DNA from: Pseudomonas putida NBRC 14164
GTDB lineage: Bacteria; Pseudomonadota; Gammaproteobacteria; Pseudomonadales; Pseudomonadaceae
Direction of reading: 5' to 3'
DNA: 64,000 nt
Assembly (NCBI RefSeq): GCF_000412675.1
Contig: NC_021505.1
Span: 800,501-864,500, forward strand
The first letter of the stretch is position 1. Every line of letters starts with the position of its first letter. Positions 1 through 8,809 of the stretch are shown piece after piece. The notes beneath the pieces are model-generated. The model worked only from the letters and a program-made list of their open reading frames with translations, searched no databases and was not told where the DNA came from. The position numbers and the translations under genes were made by a program.

Positions 1-1
1 C

Positions 2-511
2 GCGGTACGCCGGGGGGCCTGGGGTGTCGAAGGCCTCAACGAACGGGTGGCCCGGGTGCTTCACAATGCCGGCCTTATCGACAGCCAGCAGCCCTGGTAC
101 GAAGGGCGCCCGGTGTTGGTGACCCGCAACGACTACGGCCTGGGCCTGATGAACGGTGATATCGGCATTGCCTTGCGCCTGCCGGACGAGCGCGGTGAGC
201 CGCTGCTGCGGGTGGCCTTCCCGCGGAACGACGGCAGTGGTGGTGTGCGTTTCGTCTTGCCCAGCCGGCTCAATGAAGTGGAAACGGTATTTGCCATGAC
301 CGTGCACAAGTCCCAGGGCTCGGAGTTCAGCCACACGGCCCTGGTGCTGCCGGATGCGCTCAACCCGGTGCTGACCAAGGAGCTGGTATACACCGGCATC
401 ACCCGGGCCAAGCACTGCTTCAGCCTGGTCGAGCCACGCCAGGGCATTTTCGAAGAAGCGGTGGCGCGCAAGGTGCGGCGTATTTCCGGGTTGATGCTGG
501 AACAGGTGTAA
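2..511 (+). CDS. recD: RecD, exodeoxyribonuclease V alpha subunit (3' part only)
   Basis: The reading frame is open from base 2, so the gene begins upstream of the window and only about the last 169 codons are present. RecD is the fast 5'-3' helicase subunit of RecBCD, which processes double-strand breaks in the cytoplasm. The visible part has the UvrD-type C-terminal helicase signatures: FAMTVHKSQGSEF, and LVYTGITRAK followed by a short tail. This combination is characteristic of RecD and related SF1B helicases; the missing N-terminal half prevents a full check. A REP pair follows the stop codon. Confidence 0.88.
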   Translation, partial: AVRRGAWGVEGLNERVARVLHNAGLIDSQQPWYEGRPVLVTRNDYGLGLMNGDIGIALRLPDERGEPLLRVAFPRNDGSGGVRFVLPSRLNEVETVFAMTVHKSQGSEFSHTALVLPDALNPVLTKELVYTGITRAKHCFSLVEPRQGIFEEAVARKVRRISGLMLEQV

Positions 512-519
512 GACCGCCA

Positions 520-613
520 GGCCCAATCGCCGGCAAGCCAGCTCCCACAGGGATTCCACAGCCTTTGAAAGCTGTGCTGCACCTGTGGGAGCTGGCTTGC
601 CGGCGATTGGGCC
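520..613. repeat. REP pair (type GCCGGCAAGCCAGCTCCCAC)
   Basis: Two inverted REP units, GGCCCAATCGCCGGCAAGCC and its mirror, are separated by about 40 bases. The pair can fold into one long hairpin just after recD. Repeats with the same core recur at 8055, 35331, 40345, 45131 and 52483. Confidence 0.9.
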
Positions 614-709
614 ATCAACCCCGACACATGAACCAGCTCATTCCTACAACGATGCGGCCATGTGCTATCTTTGCGCCGATAGTGGTAAGGACTTTAAGAG
701 ATTTCCCAC

Positions 710-1276
710 ATGAACGTGGCCGCAAGGCGAGTGACAAGCTGTGCGCTTTCGCTATTGCTGGCCGTCCTGTTCCTTTCTGCAGGCCCCGCCCAGGCAGAAA
801 CCGCCACAACCGCCGCCCAGGTGCAGCAACGCGCCAAGGCCGTCACCCAAGTGGTACTCGGCATCTTCAGTTACGCCCGTTGGCCTGTCGAACCTTCACC
901 CTTGCGCTTGTGCCTGGTCGGCCCGACCGAATACGCCGATGACCTGATCAAAGGCCATGTGCAGGAGTCCGGCCGCCCGCTGCAGGTGCGGCGCCTGCTG
1001 GCAGAAGACACTCAGGTCGCTCAAGCCTGCGATGCCATCTACATCGGCAAACTCGACCAGGGCCAGCGTGACCGGCTGTTCGAGCGCGTCAGCGGCCACC
1101 CGGTACTGAGCATCAGCGAAGCGAACGACCCGTGTACGGTTGGCAGCCTGTTCTGCCTGCGGGTCAGCGACCAGCAGGTGGCCTTTGACGTCAATCTCGA
1201 CTCGGTGGCGCGTTCCGGCGTACGCATCCACCCCAGTGTGCTGCAGTTGTCGCGGCGCCGGGCGGTGCAGCCATGA
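710..1276 (+). CDS. yfiR: YfiR-family periplasmic repressor of diguanylate cyclase
   Basis: A 188-residue protein with a Sec signal peptide (hydrophobic stretch about residues 12-28, cleavage near AQA). The rest matches the YfiR/DUF4154 family. Four cysteines are present: one in LCLVGP, one in QACDAI and two in PCTVGSLFC. This is the number and spacing expected for the two disulfides of YfiR. In P. aeruginosa YfiR sits in the periplasm and holds the membrane cyclase YfiN inactive until envelope or redox stress. The stop codon overlaps the start of yfiN by 4 bases, so translation is probably coupled. First gene of a three-gene operon. Confidence 0.88.
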   Translation: MNVAARRVTSCALSLLLAVLFLSAGPAQAETATTAAQVQQRAKAVTQVVLGIFSYARWPVEPSPLRLCLVGPTEYADDLIKGHVQESGRPLQVRRLLAEDTQVAQACDAIYIGKLDQGQRDRLFERVSGHPVLSISEANDPCTVGSLFCLRVSDQQVAFDVNLDSVARSGVRIHPSVLQLSRRRAVQP

Positions 1277-2544
1277 AGCCGACCCGCAAGCAGGGCGTGC
1301 GCCCGACCCTGCGCTCGGTGCTGGGCCGTGGCCACCTCAGCGTTGCCTTGCTCGCCGTGGGCCTGGCCGGTATTTCACTCACGCTGCTGGGCGTGCTCGC
1401 CCTGCGCGTCTACGCCAATCACAACCTGCACCTGATCGCCCGGTCGATCAACTACACCGTGGAAGCGGCGGTGGTATTCGATGACAGTGCTGCGGCCAAT
1501 GAATCGCTGGCGCTGATCGCCAGTCGCGAGGAGGTGGCCGAGGCCAAGGTCTTCAACGACGAAGGCGAGCTGCTGGCGCACTGGCAACGCGCCGATACTG
1601 GCATGCTCGCCAAGCTTGAAGTGCAGGTTGCCACCGCGTTGCTGGATGAGCCGGTGAACCTGCCGATCCTGCACCAGCAACAGCAGGTCGGGCACATCGA
1701 ACTGGTCGGCCAGGGCCGTAGCCTGTTGCTGTTCCTGCTGAGCGGCTTGGCCGGCATCCTGTTCTGCACAATACTCAGTGCCTTGGCGGCGCAATACCTG
1801 TCGCGGCGACTGCTCAGCGATATCGTCCGCCCGCTGCGTGGCCTGGCCAGCGTCGCCCACGCCGCCCGCCGCGAGCGCAGTTTCGACCGGCGCGTGCCGG
1901 AAGCACCGATTGCCGAACTCAACGAACTGGGCAACGACTTCAATGCCCTGCTCGACGAACTGGAGGTATGGCACAGCCACCTGCAGAACGAAAACCAGAC
2001 CCTTGCCCACCAGGCCAGCCACGACAGCCTGACCGGCCTGCCCAACCGCGCCTTCTTCGAAGGGCGCCTGAACCGCAGCGTGCGAAACGCTGCGCGGCAG
2101 CAGGACCACCTGGCGCTGCTGTTCCTCGACAGCGACCACTTCAAGCAGATCAACGACACCCTCGGCCATGCCGTGGGTGACGAAGTACTGATCAGCGTGG
2201 CCGACCGCGTGCGTGCCCAACTGCGTGAGCACGACTTGGTGGCACGCCTGGGCGGTGATGAGTTTGCGGTACTGCTTACACCTTTGCAGTCGCGCGAGGA
2301 CGCCGAGCTCATTGCCGAGAAGATTGTTGCCAGCATGAAGCTGCCCGTGCAGCTGGACAGTGGCCGTAGTATCGCCACCTCACTGAGTGTCGGTATTGCC
2401 TATTACCCGGATGACGGCGCTGACCCCGCCAGTCTTCTCAATGCCGCCGATGCGGCGATGTACCAGGCCAAGCGCAAACGCCGTGGCCATTGGCAAGTGG
2501 CGCAGACGGAACGGTCCGCCAATGAAATCAAGAACAGGAGTTGA
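1273..2544 (+). CDS. yfiN: YfiN/TpbB-type membrane diguanylate cyclase
   Basis: A 423-residue inner-membrane enzyme that makes c-di-GMP from two GTP. Order of parts: membrane helix about residues 21-46; periplasmic CHASE8-type sensor to about 150; second helix about 151-176; HAMP about 177-235; GGDEF domain about 245-410. The active site is intact (GGDEF at 327-331). An inhibitory I-site RxxD (REHD, 318-321) lies exactly five residues before it, so product feedback is expected. The periplasmic part is the known docking surface for YfiR. The gene overlaps yfiR by 4 bases and is followed 4 bases later by yfiB. Confidence 0.93.
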   Translation: MKPTRKQGVRPTLRSVLGRGHLSVALLAVGLAGISLTLLGVLALRVYANHNLHLIARSINYTVEAAVVFDDSAAANESLALIASREEVAEAKVFNDEGELLAHWQRADTGMLAKLEVQVATALLDEPVNLPILHQQQQVGHIELVGQGRSLLLFLLSGLAGILFCTILSALAAQYLSRRLLSDIVRPLRGLASVAHAARRERSFDRRVPEAPIAELNELGNDFNALLDELEVWHSHLQNENQTLAHQASHDSLTGLPNRAFFEGRLNRSVRNAARQQDHLALLFLDSDHFKQINDTLGHAVGDEVLISVADRVRAQLREHDLVARLGGDEFAVLLTPLQSREDAELIAEKIVASMKLPVQLDSGRSIATSLSVGIAYYPDDGADPASLLNAADAAMYQAKRKRRGHWQVAQTERSANEIKNRS

Positions 2545-2548
2545 ACCC

Positions 2549-3040
2549 GTGATACACGCTTTACGTTTCCCCCTTTGGGCGTTGTTGCTCGCCGTGCTGG
2601 CGCTGACCGGTTGCCAGAGCCCCCCCCAAAAAGGCCTGACCCCCGAACAGATCGCCGTGCTCAAGCGCGAAGGCTTTACCCCCACCGATGAAGGCTGGGC
2701 CTATGATTTGTCTGGCAAAGTGCTGTTCGGTAGCGATCTGGATGGCCTCAACGGCCAGAGCCAGGCAATTGTCGAGCGCATTGGCAAGGCGCTGCTTGGC
2801 GTTGGCATCCAGGGCGTGCGGGTGGACGGCCATGCCGATTCGTCGGGCAAAGCGGCGTACAACCAGCAGTTGTCCGAGCGCCGTGCGCAGAGCGTGACCA
2901 GGGCGCTGGTCGGGGTTGGCATGCAGGCGCAGAACATCCAGAGCCGCGGCCTGGGCAGCAGCCAGCCAGTGGCGGACAACCGCACCAGTGCCGGGCGCAC
3001 CGAAAACCGTCGGGTGTCGATCGTGGTGGCGTCCTACTGA
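2549..3040 (+). CDS. yfiB: YfiB, OmpA-like outer-membrane lipoprotein
   Basis: I chose the GTG start at 2549, four bases after the yfiN stop, because it places a lipoprotein signal peptide at the N terminus: a hydrophobic run ending in the lipobox LTGC, with Cys22 as the lipidated residue. An upstream ATG in the same frame would bury this signal. The mature protein has an OmpA-type peptidoglycan-binding domain (GHADSSG, later RAQSV). In P. aeruginosa YfiB captures YfiR and so releases YfiN. With yfiR and yfiN it completes the tripartite envelope-to-c-di-GMP switch. Confidence 0.88.
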   Translation: MIHALRFPLWALLLAVLALTGCQSPPQKGLTPEQIAVLKREGFTPTDEGWAYDLSGKVLFGSDLDGLNGQSQAIVERIGKALLGVGIQGVRVDGHADSSGKAAYNQQLSERRAQSVTRALVGVGMQAQNIQSRGLGSSQPVADNRTSAGRTENRRVSIVVASY

Positions 3041-3089
3041 TCGCTGTCCGCTGAGCTATCACATTTCTCTGTAGATACTCTGTTGGCGG

Positions 3090-4085
3090 TCAAGCTTTTC
3101 TAAGGTGTTCAGAGCTGAAAAGCTTGGCCGTATCAAATGGTTCATCGCCGCGCATGCATGCCCATATGCCCGTCAGGTACTTGCGCATGACAGCGGCGAT
3201 CGCTTGCATTTTTTTCTTCCCCCTGCTGACCAGCGATTCATAAAAGGCCTTCGCGTAAGGATCGCAGCGCACCGCCGTCAACGCAGGCATGTACATGGCT
3301 GCCCGTAAATAGGCATTCCCGCTTTTGCCGAGCCGACCAGGTTTATCAATGCTTGTCCCCGACTGTGTCTGTCGAACATCTAGACCAGCATGACGAGCGA
3401 CCTGAGAGGACTTGAGCATTTGAGGAAGGGTGGTCAGCTCAGCCAAGGCAGCAAGTGCCGAGACTTCTCCCATTCCCGGGCCCGCTAGTAACTGCTTGTA
3501 CTGCCGGTTAAGCGTCGGACACTGAGCGATCAACTCACGTCCGGCCTTGCGGAAACGCTCAATGCGATTGTCCAAAGTGGCAATCGCTTCCTCTTGATCT
3601 TCGATCAGCATCGACACGGTCGTAGCGGTCGCCTGCAATGCATGCAGTTCATTCTTCGCCCTGGTGCGGTGCCCGACCAGACGATTGATGTGCCGGCCAA
3701 GAGCCCTCAGCTCAAGCTGTACGGAGCTTGGCGGTGTCCACAAGCGCGGTGTCATACGTTCACCGTACTCGGACAGCAACTGAGCATCTATCGAGTCAGT
3801 TTTACTGTTCACCAGCATCAGCTTGGCGAAATTATGGAAGCTCTTGGGGTTGATCACCGAAACAGGAAGGTCGGCAGCATGCAGCTCAAGGGCCAGGTCC
3901 AGGTAATAGATTCCGGTCGCCTCCATCACGATCGACTTGGGCTTGAGCGCCTGCAGCTTTTTCACCGCTGCCTTACGACCCGCAGGGGTCTGAGCGATAT
4001 CCCACTGTCCAGCGGGACGCCCATCTTTACGCACCCCAACGATCGACGTACGAGAACCAATATCCAGGCCCACACAGACATTCAT
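3090..4085 (-). CDS. IS110-family transposase, copy 1
   Basis: A 331-residue DEDD transposase. The start is placed at the ATG (4085) beginning MNVCVGLDIGS, preceded by a GGGAAGA Shine-Dalgarno sequence. A longer in-frame extension lies in the element's leader and is unlikely to be translated. The N-terminal RuvC-like part shows DIGS, EATGIYY and DSIDAQ, which supply acidic residues. The C-terminal part has the helix-hairpin-helix GPGMGEVSAL and HAGLDVRQTQSGTSI of the Transposase_20 domain. The protein appears identical to the one from copy 2, although the DNA differs at several silent positions. Confidence 0.93.
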   Translation of the reverse strand: MNVCVGLDIGSRTSIVGVRKDGRPAGQWDIAQTPAGRKAAVKKLQALKPKSIVMEATGIYYLDLALELHAADLPVSVINPKSFHNFAKLMLVNSKTDSIDAQLLSEYGERMTPRLWTPPSSVQLELRALGRHINRLVGHRTRAKNELHALQATATTVSMLIEDQEEAIATLDNRIERFRKAGRELIAQCPTLNRQYKQLLAGPGMGEVSALAALAELTTLPQMLKSSQVARHAGLDVRQTQSGTSIDKPGRLGKSGNAYLRAAMYMPALTAVRCDPYAKAFYESLVSRGKKKMQAIAAVMRKYLTGIWACMRGDEPFDTAKLFSSEHLRKA

Positions 4086-4294
4086 TCTTCCCACTCCCAA
4101 GCGAGTTAGGTAACAATGGCCTCCGGTTCCCCGACCTCGAACTTCATGCCGCTGCAACCTTGTAATGCGAAGTCCGACTTGTCGGCTTCTCGATACTCTT
4201 CGTAGTGGGCAATGAGGCGGGGGGCCTCTCTACAGACAAGGTCAGGGGCAAACCCTGCCTTCAGGAGCGATCGGCCTCCCCGGAAGTGCTTCTA

Positions 4295-4328
4295 TAGCCT
4301 GACGAGAATAACCTCTCTCATCAGGCTA
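4295..4328 (-). other. Leader hairpin of IS copy 1
   Basis: On the minus strand TAGCCTGA-T-GAGA pairs with TCTC-G-TCAGGCTA around an 8-base loop, close to the element end and about 210 bases before the transposase start. The same hairpin occurs in copy 2 (21152-21185). A structured leader fits the low translation known for ISPpu9; the link is an inference. Confidence 0.6.
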
Positions 4329-4342
4329 GGCACAACATACAA

Positions 4343-4430
4343 GGAGCAGCCTTGTGCTGCGAAGAGGCCAGACCAGGCACAGCAGTTGTATTGCCATGAC
4401 CGGCCCCTTCGCAGCAAAAGGCTGCTCCTG
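4343..4430. repeat. REP pair flanking IS copy 1
   Basis: GGAGCAGCCTTGTGCTGCGA and its mirror TCGCAGCAAAAGGCTGCTCC bracket about 45 bases. The IS sits exactly against the outer edge of the first unit, so the REP is the insertion target. Confidence 0.85.
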
Positions 4431-4451
4431 CAAAGGAGCTACGCAGCAGCA

Positions 4452-5402
4452 TCACTCCTGGGCAAAGCGCATGTCGCGGGTTTCCCCCATCAACAACGGT
4501 GCATTCGCCTCGGTCACCCCACGGATGTAATCCCACAGCAAGGTAATGCGCTTCAACTTGCGCAAGTCCTCCCGGCAGTACATCCAGAACTGCCGCGTCA
4601 CCTCGATCTCCTCGGGCAGCACCGTCACCAGCCGCGGGTCTTGCGCCGCAAGGAAGCACGGCAGTATCGCCAGCCCACGCCCCTGCAACGCGGCGGTGTA
4701 CTGCGCAATCACACTGGTACTGCGCAAGTGCGCGTTGGCACCGGGAATCAGGTTGGCCAGGTACAAAAGCTCCGAACTGAACGCCAGGTCATCCACGTAA
4801 CTGATGAACGGGTGTTTGGCCAAGTCCGCTACCTGGCGGATCGGCGCATGGCCGTCCAGGTAATCCTGGGTCGCATACAGCCGCAAGCGGTAATCGCACA
4901 GCTTGCAGCACACATAAGGCCCATGCTCCGGCCGCTCCAGGGCAATGACGATGTCCGCCTCGCGCTTGGACAGGCTGATGAAGTGCGGCAGTGGCAGGAT
5001 ATCCACAGAAATCGCCGGGTAGGCATCAACGAAGTGGCTTAGCTGTGGGGTGATGAAAAAGCTGCCGAAGCCCTCGGTGCAGCCCATGCGTACATGCCCC
5101 GACAACGCCACGCCCGACCCGGACACCTGCTCGCACGCCATGTGCAGCGTGCTTTCGATCGACTCGGCATAACCGAGCAAGCGCTGGCCCTCGGCGGTGA
5201 GGACAAAGCCGTTGGTCCGCGACTTTTCGAACAGCAACGTGCCCAGCGCCCCCTCCAGCGAGCTGATCCGCCGCGACACCGTGGTGTAGTCCACGCTCAG
5301 GCGTTTGGCGGCGCTGCTGGCCTTGCGGGTGCGGGCCACTTCAAGGAAAAACTTCAGGTCGTCCCAGTTGAGCGCGCTCAGGGATGTGAGGTCTTTTTGC
5401 AT
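4452..5402 (-). CDS. LysR-family regulator next to mmsAB
   Basis: A 316-residue protein starting at the ATG (5402) of [17 protein letters not shown]. The N-terminal helix-turn-helix (about residues 12-70) contains [20 protein letters not shown]. It is followed by a LysR substrate-binding domain (about 95-300). The gene is divergent from mmsA with 132 bases between the start codons, the usual arrangement for a LysR activator and its target. Mms operons in other pseudomonads use an AraC-type MmsR; here the adjacent regulator is LysR-type, so control of mmsAB by this protein is an inference from position. The frame continues open far upstream across mmsA, but that is antisense shadow. Confidence 0.85.
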   Translation of the reverse strand: MQKDLTSLSALNWDDLKFFLEVARTRKASSAAKRLSVDYTTVSRRISSLEGALGTLLFEKSRTNGFVLTAEGQRLLGYAESIESTLHMACEQVSGSGVALSGHVRMGCTEGFGSFFITPQLSHFVDAYPAISVDILPLPHFISLSKREADIVIALERPEHGPYVCCKLCDYRLRLYATQDYLDGHAPIRQVADLAKHPFISYVDDLAFSSELLYLANLIPGANAHLRSTSVIAQYTAALQGRGLAILPCFLAAQDPRLVTVLPEEIEVTRQFWMYCREDLRKLKRITLLWDYIRGVTEANAPLLMGETRDMRFAQE

Positions 5403-5424
5403 GATGATCCGGTTTTTTTGTGCG

Positions 5425-5453
5425 TTCTTGTTGGATGTTTGCACATCTATACT
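5425..5453 (+). promoter_or_regulatory. Candidate mmsA promoter and LysR-type dyad
   Basis: TTCTTG (5425-5430) is followed 17 bases later by TATACT (5448-5453), a reasonable sigma-70 promoter about 80 bases before mmsA. The spacer holds the dyad GATGT-TTGC-ACATC (5434-5447), which a LysR regulator could bind. It was identified by eye only. Confidence 0.45.
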
Positions 5454-5534
5454 CGAAACAAGCCTCAGGACGCCACCTCGCGTTTGCTTGGCGCTGGCGA
5501 TCTCGTCCCGACAATAATTCCAAGGAGAACGCAG

Positions 5535-7061
5535 ATGAACGCACCGCAGTCCCCTAACAGCACCAAGGTCGAGCAGGTGAAGCTGCTGATCAACGGCCAG
5601 TGGGTCGAATCGAAAACTACCGAGTGGCGCGACATCGTCAACCCGGCCACCCAAGAGGTGCTGGCGCGCGTGCCGTTCGCCACCGTCGAGGAAGTCGACG
5701 CTGCCGTGGCGGCTGCCCACAGCGCGTTCCAGACCTGGCGCAACACCCCGATTGGCGCGCGCATGCGCATCATGCTCAAGCTGCAGGCGCTGATCCGCGA
5801 ACACACCAAACGCATTGCCCAGGTGCTCAGCGCCGAGCAGGGCAAAACCCTGGCCGATGCTGAAGGCGATATCTTCCGCGGCCTGGAAGTGGTCGAACAC
5901 GCCGCGTCCATTGGTACCCTGCAGATGGGCGAGTTCGCCGAGAACGTCGCCGGCGGTGTCGATACCTACACCCTGCGCCAGCCAATCGGCGTATGCGCCG
6001 GTATCACTCCGTTCAACTTCCCGGCCATGATCCCGCTGTGGATGTTCCCCATGGCCATCGTCTGCGGCAACACCTTCGTGCTCAAACCTTCCGAGCAGGA
6101 TCCGCTGTCGACCATGCTGCTGGTCGAGCTGGCGCTGGAAGCCGGCGTACCGGCAGGCGTGCTCAACGTGGTGCACGGTGGCAAGCAAGTGGTGGATGCC
6201 ATCTGCACGCATCAGGACATCAAGGCAATTTCCTTCGTCGGTTCTACCGAAGTCGGCACCCATGTGTACAACCTCGGCAGCCAGCACGGCAAGCGCGTGC
6301 AGTCGATGATGGGCGCCAAGAACCACGCGGTAGTGCTGCCCGATGCCAACCGCACGCAAACCGTCAACGCCCTGGTCGGTGCTGCCTTCGGCGCGGCGGG
6401 CCAGCGCTGCATGGCCACCTCGGTGGCGGTGCTGGTGGGCAAGGCCCGTGAGTGGCTGCCCGACATCAAGGACGCGGCGAGCAAGCTCAAGGTCAATGCC
6501 GGCTGCGAACCGGGCACCGACGTTGGCCCGGTGGTTTCCAAACGCGCCAAGGAGCGTGTGCTGGGCCTGATCGAAAGCGGCATCAAGGAAGGCGCCAAGC
6601 TGGAACTCGACGGCCGCGAGGTCACGGTGCCGGGCTACGAGCAAGGCAACTTCGTTGGCCCAACCCTGTTCTCGGGCGTGAAGACCGACATGCAGGTGTA
6701 TACCCAGGAAATCTTCGGCCCGGTGCTGGTCACCCTGGAGGTCGATACCCTCGACGAGGCCATTGCGCTGGTCAACGCCAACCCGTTCGGTAACGGCACC
6801 GGCCTGTTCACCCAGAGCGGCGCGGCAGCGCGCAAGTTCCAGAGCGAAATCGATATCGGCCAGGTCGGCATCAACATCCCGATCCCGGTACCGGTACCGT
6901 TCTTCAGCTTCACCGGCTCCCGTGGCTCCAAGCTCGGCGACCTCGGCCCGTACGGCAAGCAAGTGGTGCAGTTCTACACTCAGACCAAGACCGTCACCGC
7001 CCGCTGGTTTGATGACGACAGCATCAATGACGGTGTGAACACCACCATCAGCCTGCGCTAA
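5535..7061 (+). CDS. mmsA: MmsA, CoA-acylating methylmalonate-semialdehyde dehydrogenase
   Basis: A 508-residue soluble enzyme that oxidises methylmalonate semialdehyde to propionyl-CoA with NAD and CoA, the last specific step of valine breakdown. Start at the ATG of MNAPQSPNS, preceded by AGGAG eight bases upstream; the upstream extension of the frame is untranslated. The ALDH fold is clear: [17 protein letters not shown] near residue 156, FVGSTEVG, and the catalytic Cys292 in [12 protein letters not shown]. The late [16 protein letters not shown] segment is typical of MMSDH rather than of other ALDHs. mmsB follows after 9 bases. Confidence 0.95.
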   Translation: MNAPQSPNSTKVEQVKLLINGQWVESKTTEWRDIVNPATQEVLARVPFATVEEVDAAVAAAHSAFQTWRNTPIGARMRIMLKLQALIREHTKRIAQVLSAEQGKTLADAEGDIFRGLEVVEHAASIGTLQMGEFAENVAGGVDTYTLRQPIGVCAGITPFNFPAMIPLWMFPMAIVCGNTFVLKPSEQDPLSTMLLVELALEAGVPAGVLNVVHGGKQVVDAICTHQDIKAISFVGSTEVGTHVYNLGSQHGKRVQSMMGAKNHAVVLPDANRTQTVNALVGAAFGAAGQRCMATSVAVLVGKAREWLPDIKDAASKLKVNAGCEPGTDVGPVVSKRAKERVLGLIESGIKEGAKLELDGREVTVPGYEQGNFVGPTLFSGVKTDMQVYTQEIFGPVLVTLEVDTLDEAIALVNANPFGNGTGLFTQSGAAARKFQSEIDIGQVGINIPIPVPVPFFSFTGSRGSKLGDLGPYGKQVVQFYTQTKTVTARWFDDDSINDGVNTTISLR

Positions 7062-7070
7062 GGAGAAGTC

Positions 7071-7958
7071 ATGCGTATCGCATTCATCGGCCTCGGCAAC
7101 ATGGGCGCGCCCATGGCCCGCAACCTGATCAAGGCCGGGCACCAACTGAACCTGTTCGACCTCAACAAGGCCGTGCTGGCCGAGCTGGCAGAACTGGGTG
7201 GGCAGATCAGCCCGTCGCCCAAGGACGCGGCGGCCAACAGCGAGCTGGTGATCACAATGCTGCCAGCTGCGGCCCATGTGCGCAGCGTGTACCTGAACGA
7301 GGATGGCGTGCTGGCCGGTATTCGTGCCGGTACGCCTACCGTGGACTGCAGCACCATCGACCCCCAGACCGCCCGTGATGTGTCCAAGGCAGCAGCGGCC
7401 AAAGGCGTGGACCTGGGCGACGCGCCGGTCTCCGGTGGCACTGGCGGCGCAGCGGCGGGTACCCTGACCTTCATGGTCGGTGCCAGCGCCGAGCTGTTCG
7501 CCACGCTCAAGCCGGTACTGGAGCAGATGGGCCGCAACATCGTGCATTGCGGTGAAGTCGGCACCGGGCAGATCGCCAAGATCTGCAACAACCTGCTGCT
7601 GGGTATTTCGATGATTGGCGTGTCCGAGGCCATGGCCCTGGGCAACGCGCTGGGCATCGACACCAAGGTGCTGGCCGGCATTATCAACAGCTCGACCGGG
7701 CGTTGCTGGAGTTCGGACACCTACAACCCGTGGCCGGGCATTATCGAAACGGCACCGGCATCGCGTGGCTATACCGGCGGCTTTGGCGCCGAACTGATGC
7801 TCAAGGATTTAGGGCTGGCCACTGAAGCGGCACGCCAGGCTCACCAACCGGTGATCCTCGGCGCCGTGGCCCAGCAGCTGTATCAGGCCATGAGCCTGCG
7901 TGGCGAGGGAGGCAAGGACTTCTCGGCCATCGTCGAGGGTTATCGCAAGAAAGATTGA
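7071..7958 (+). CDS. mmsB: MmsB, 3-hydroxyisobutyrate dehydrogenase
   Basis: A 295-residue NAD-dependent dehydrogenase that produces the methylmalonate semialdehyde used by MmsA. The Rossmann start MRIAFIGLGNMGAPMARNL is the family signature. The substrate motif DAPVSGGTGGAAAGTL and the catalytic lysine region GQIAKICNNLL are both present. AAGGAG precedes the ATG at the normal distance and mmsA ends 9 bases upstream, so the two are co-transcribed. A strong terminator follows the stop codon. Confidence 0.95.
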   Translation: MRIAFIGLGNMGAPMARNLIKAGHQLNLFDLNKAVLAELAELGGQISPSPKDAAANSELVITMLPAAAHVRSVYLNEDGVLAGIRAGTPTVDCSTIDPQTARDVSKAAAAKGVDLGDAPVSGGTGGAAAGTLTFMVGASAELFATLKPVLEQMGRNIVHCGEVGTGQIAKICNNLLLGISMIGVSEAMALGNALGIDTKVLAGIINSSTGRCWSSDTYNPWPGIIETAPASRGYTGGFGAELMLKDLGLATEAARQAHQPVILGAVAQQLYQAMSLRGEGGKDFSAIVEGYRKKD

Positions 7959-7975
7959 CGCAAGAGGTGGGCTTC

Positions 7976-8047
7976 ATCGCGGGCCAGGCGGCCTTCCCTC
8001 TGTAACTGCGCACCAGAGGGAAGGGCACCTGCCCCGCGATTTTTTTT
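7976..8047 (+). terminator. Long-stem terminator after mmsB
   Basis: ATCGCGGG pairs with CCCGCGAT and, inside it, CCTTCCCTCTG pairs perfectly with CAGAGGGAAGG. The outer arm is followed at once by a run of eight T. This is a very strong intrinsic terminator for mmsAB. Confidence 0.9.
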
Positions 8048-8054
8048 GCCTGTT

Positions 8055-8154
8055 CCGGCCCTATCGCCGGCAAGCCGGGCTCCCACAGGTCCAGCGCTGG
8101 TTTGAAGGCCAGTGCTGTACCTGTGGGAGCCCGGCTTGCCGGCGATAGGGCCGG
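8055..8154. repeat. REP pair
   Basis: CCGGCCCTATCGCCGGCAAG and its mirror image enclose about 45 bases. The pair lies between the mmsB terminator and the end of the cupin gene. Confidence 0.9.
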
Positions 8155-8167
8155 TGAAGTTTACAAA

Positions 8168-8512
8168 TCAGGCGAAGACGAAATACTTGCGCACGGTCTC
8201 GACCACTTCCCAGGTGCCTTTCATCCCGGGCTCGATCACGAACACGTCACCGGCTTTCAGGTGCTTCGGCTCTTCGCCTTCCGGGGTGATGATGCAGTAG
8301 CCATCAAGGAAGTGGCAGAACTCCCACTTCTCGTAGTTGACCTCGAACTTGCCCGGGGTGCAGATCCAGGTGCCCATGATCTTGCTGCCGTCGGCCGACA
8401 GGTAGGCATTGAGGTTGACGGTGTGCGGATCGCCGCCGATGCGCTTCCACTTGGTGGCGTCCACGACCGGCGTCGGGCAGGTTTCGCGCAGGACGGTGAT
8501 GAAATCGGACAT
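8168..8512 (-). CDS. Small single-domain cupin (DUF861 type)
   Basis: A 114-residue protein that is essentially one cupin barrel. Family features are WICTPGKFEVNYEKWEFCHFLDG, split here as TPGKFEVNY and EFCHFLDG, then ITPEGEEPKHLKAGDVFVI. This is the Cupin_3/DUF861 group, related to the ureidoglycine aminohydrolase cupin. No signal peptide, so cytoplasmic. The substrate cannot be told from sequence. The gene stands alone, with a 7-bp inverted repeat just upstream (8524-8551) that could be its operator. Confidence 0.75.
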   Translation of the reverse strand: MSDFITVLRETCPTPVVDATKWKRIGGDPHTVNLNAYLSADGSKIMGTWICTPGKFEVNYEKWEFCHFLDGYCIITPEGEEPKHLKAGDVFVIEPGMKGTWEVVETVRKYFVFA

Positions 8513-8523
8513 GGGACAACTCC

Positions 8524-8551
8524 TGGTGACTGGCTGAATGACTGGTCACCA
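8524..8551. promoter_or_regulatory. Inverted repeat upstream of the cupin gene
   Basis: TGGTGAC (8524-8530) and GTCACCA (8545-8551) form a perfect dyad with a 14-base spacer, 12 bases before the cupin start codon. It could be an operator or a leader hairpin. Confidence 0.4.
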
Positions 8552-8809
8552 TAGGGCCATCGGCCGAGCCGCAGTTGCCTGGGCTCGACGTCCAGCTGTC
8601 TGCTCGCGCTATGCTAGGCGGTTTACCTCGACAGTGATGTGCGCAAGCCCAACGTGCACACTGTCGGCGCTTGCGGCGGCATGAGTCGGCAACGATTCCA
8701 AGGACATCGGTGGCAGGGTGATACTTCCTTCATGTCACTCCGCATGTCCCTACAGATTCATCCAGACTGTCCGCTAGTCTCAAGACGTATGCATAGTGTG
8801 TACTGCGCT
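8552..8809. other. Intergenic region without recognised gene
   Basis: About 260 bases between the cupin leader and the hicAB promoter. It appears to be of lower G+C than the flanking genes. I see no ORF with a plausible ribosome binding site, no REP and no RNA gene. Confidence 0.5.

Larger units (their letters stand above)
3069..4342 (-). mobile_element. IS110-family insertion sequence, copy 1 (ISPpu9-like)
   Basis: The 1274-bp ends were set by comparison with the copy at 21138-22411: homology stops at ...TATCTACAG on one side and at TTGTATG... on the other. The two copies are in inverted orientation. The left end abuts a REP unit (GGAGCAGCCTTGTGCTGC, 4343 on). IS110 elements have no strong terminal inverted repeats, and none is seen. 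The element resembles ISPpu9 of P. putida KT2440; I recognise this from memory of the transposase and have not aligned it. Confidence 0.9.

Noticed and set aside
4212..5042. A 276-codon plus-strand frame in the IS leader and LysR region
   Set aside because: It crosses the IS boundary and a REP pair and is antisense to the LysR gene.
4452..7547. A 1031-codon open frame on the minus strand covering the LysR gene and mmsA
   Set aside because: Only the last 316 codons have LysR homology. The rest lies antisense to mmsA and mmsB and is rich in His, Ala and Gly, the usual product of a GC-rich shadow frame.
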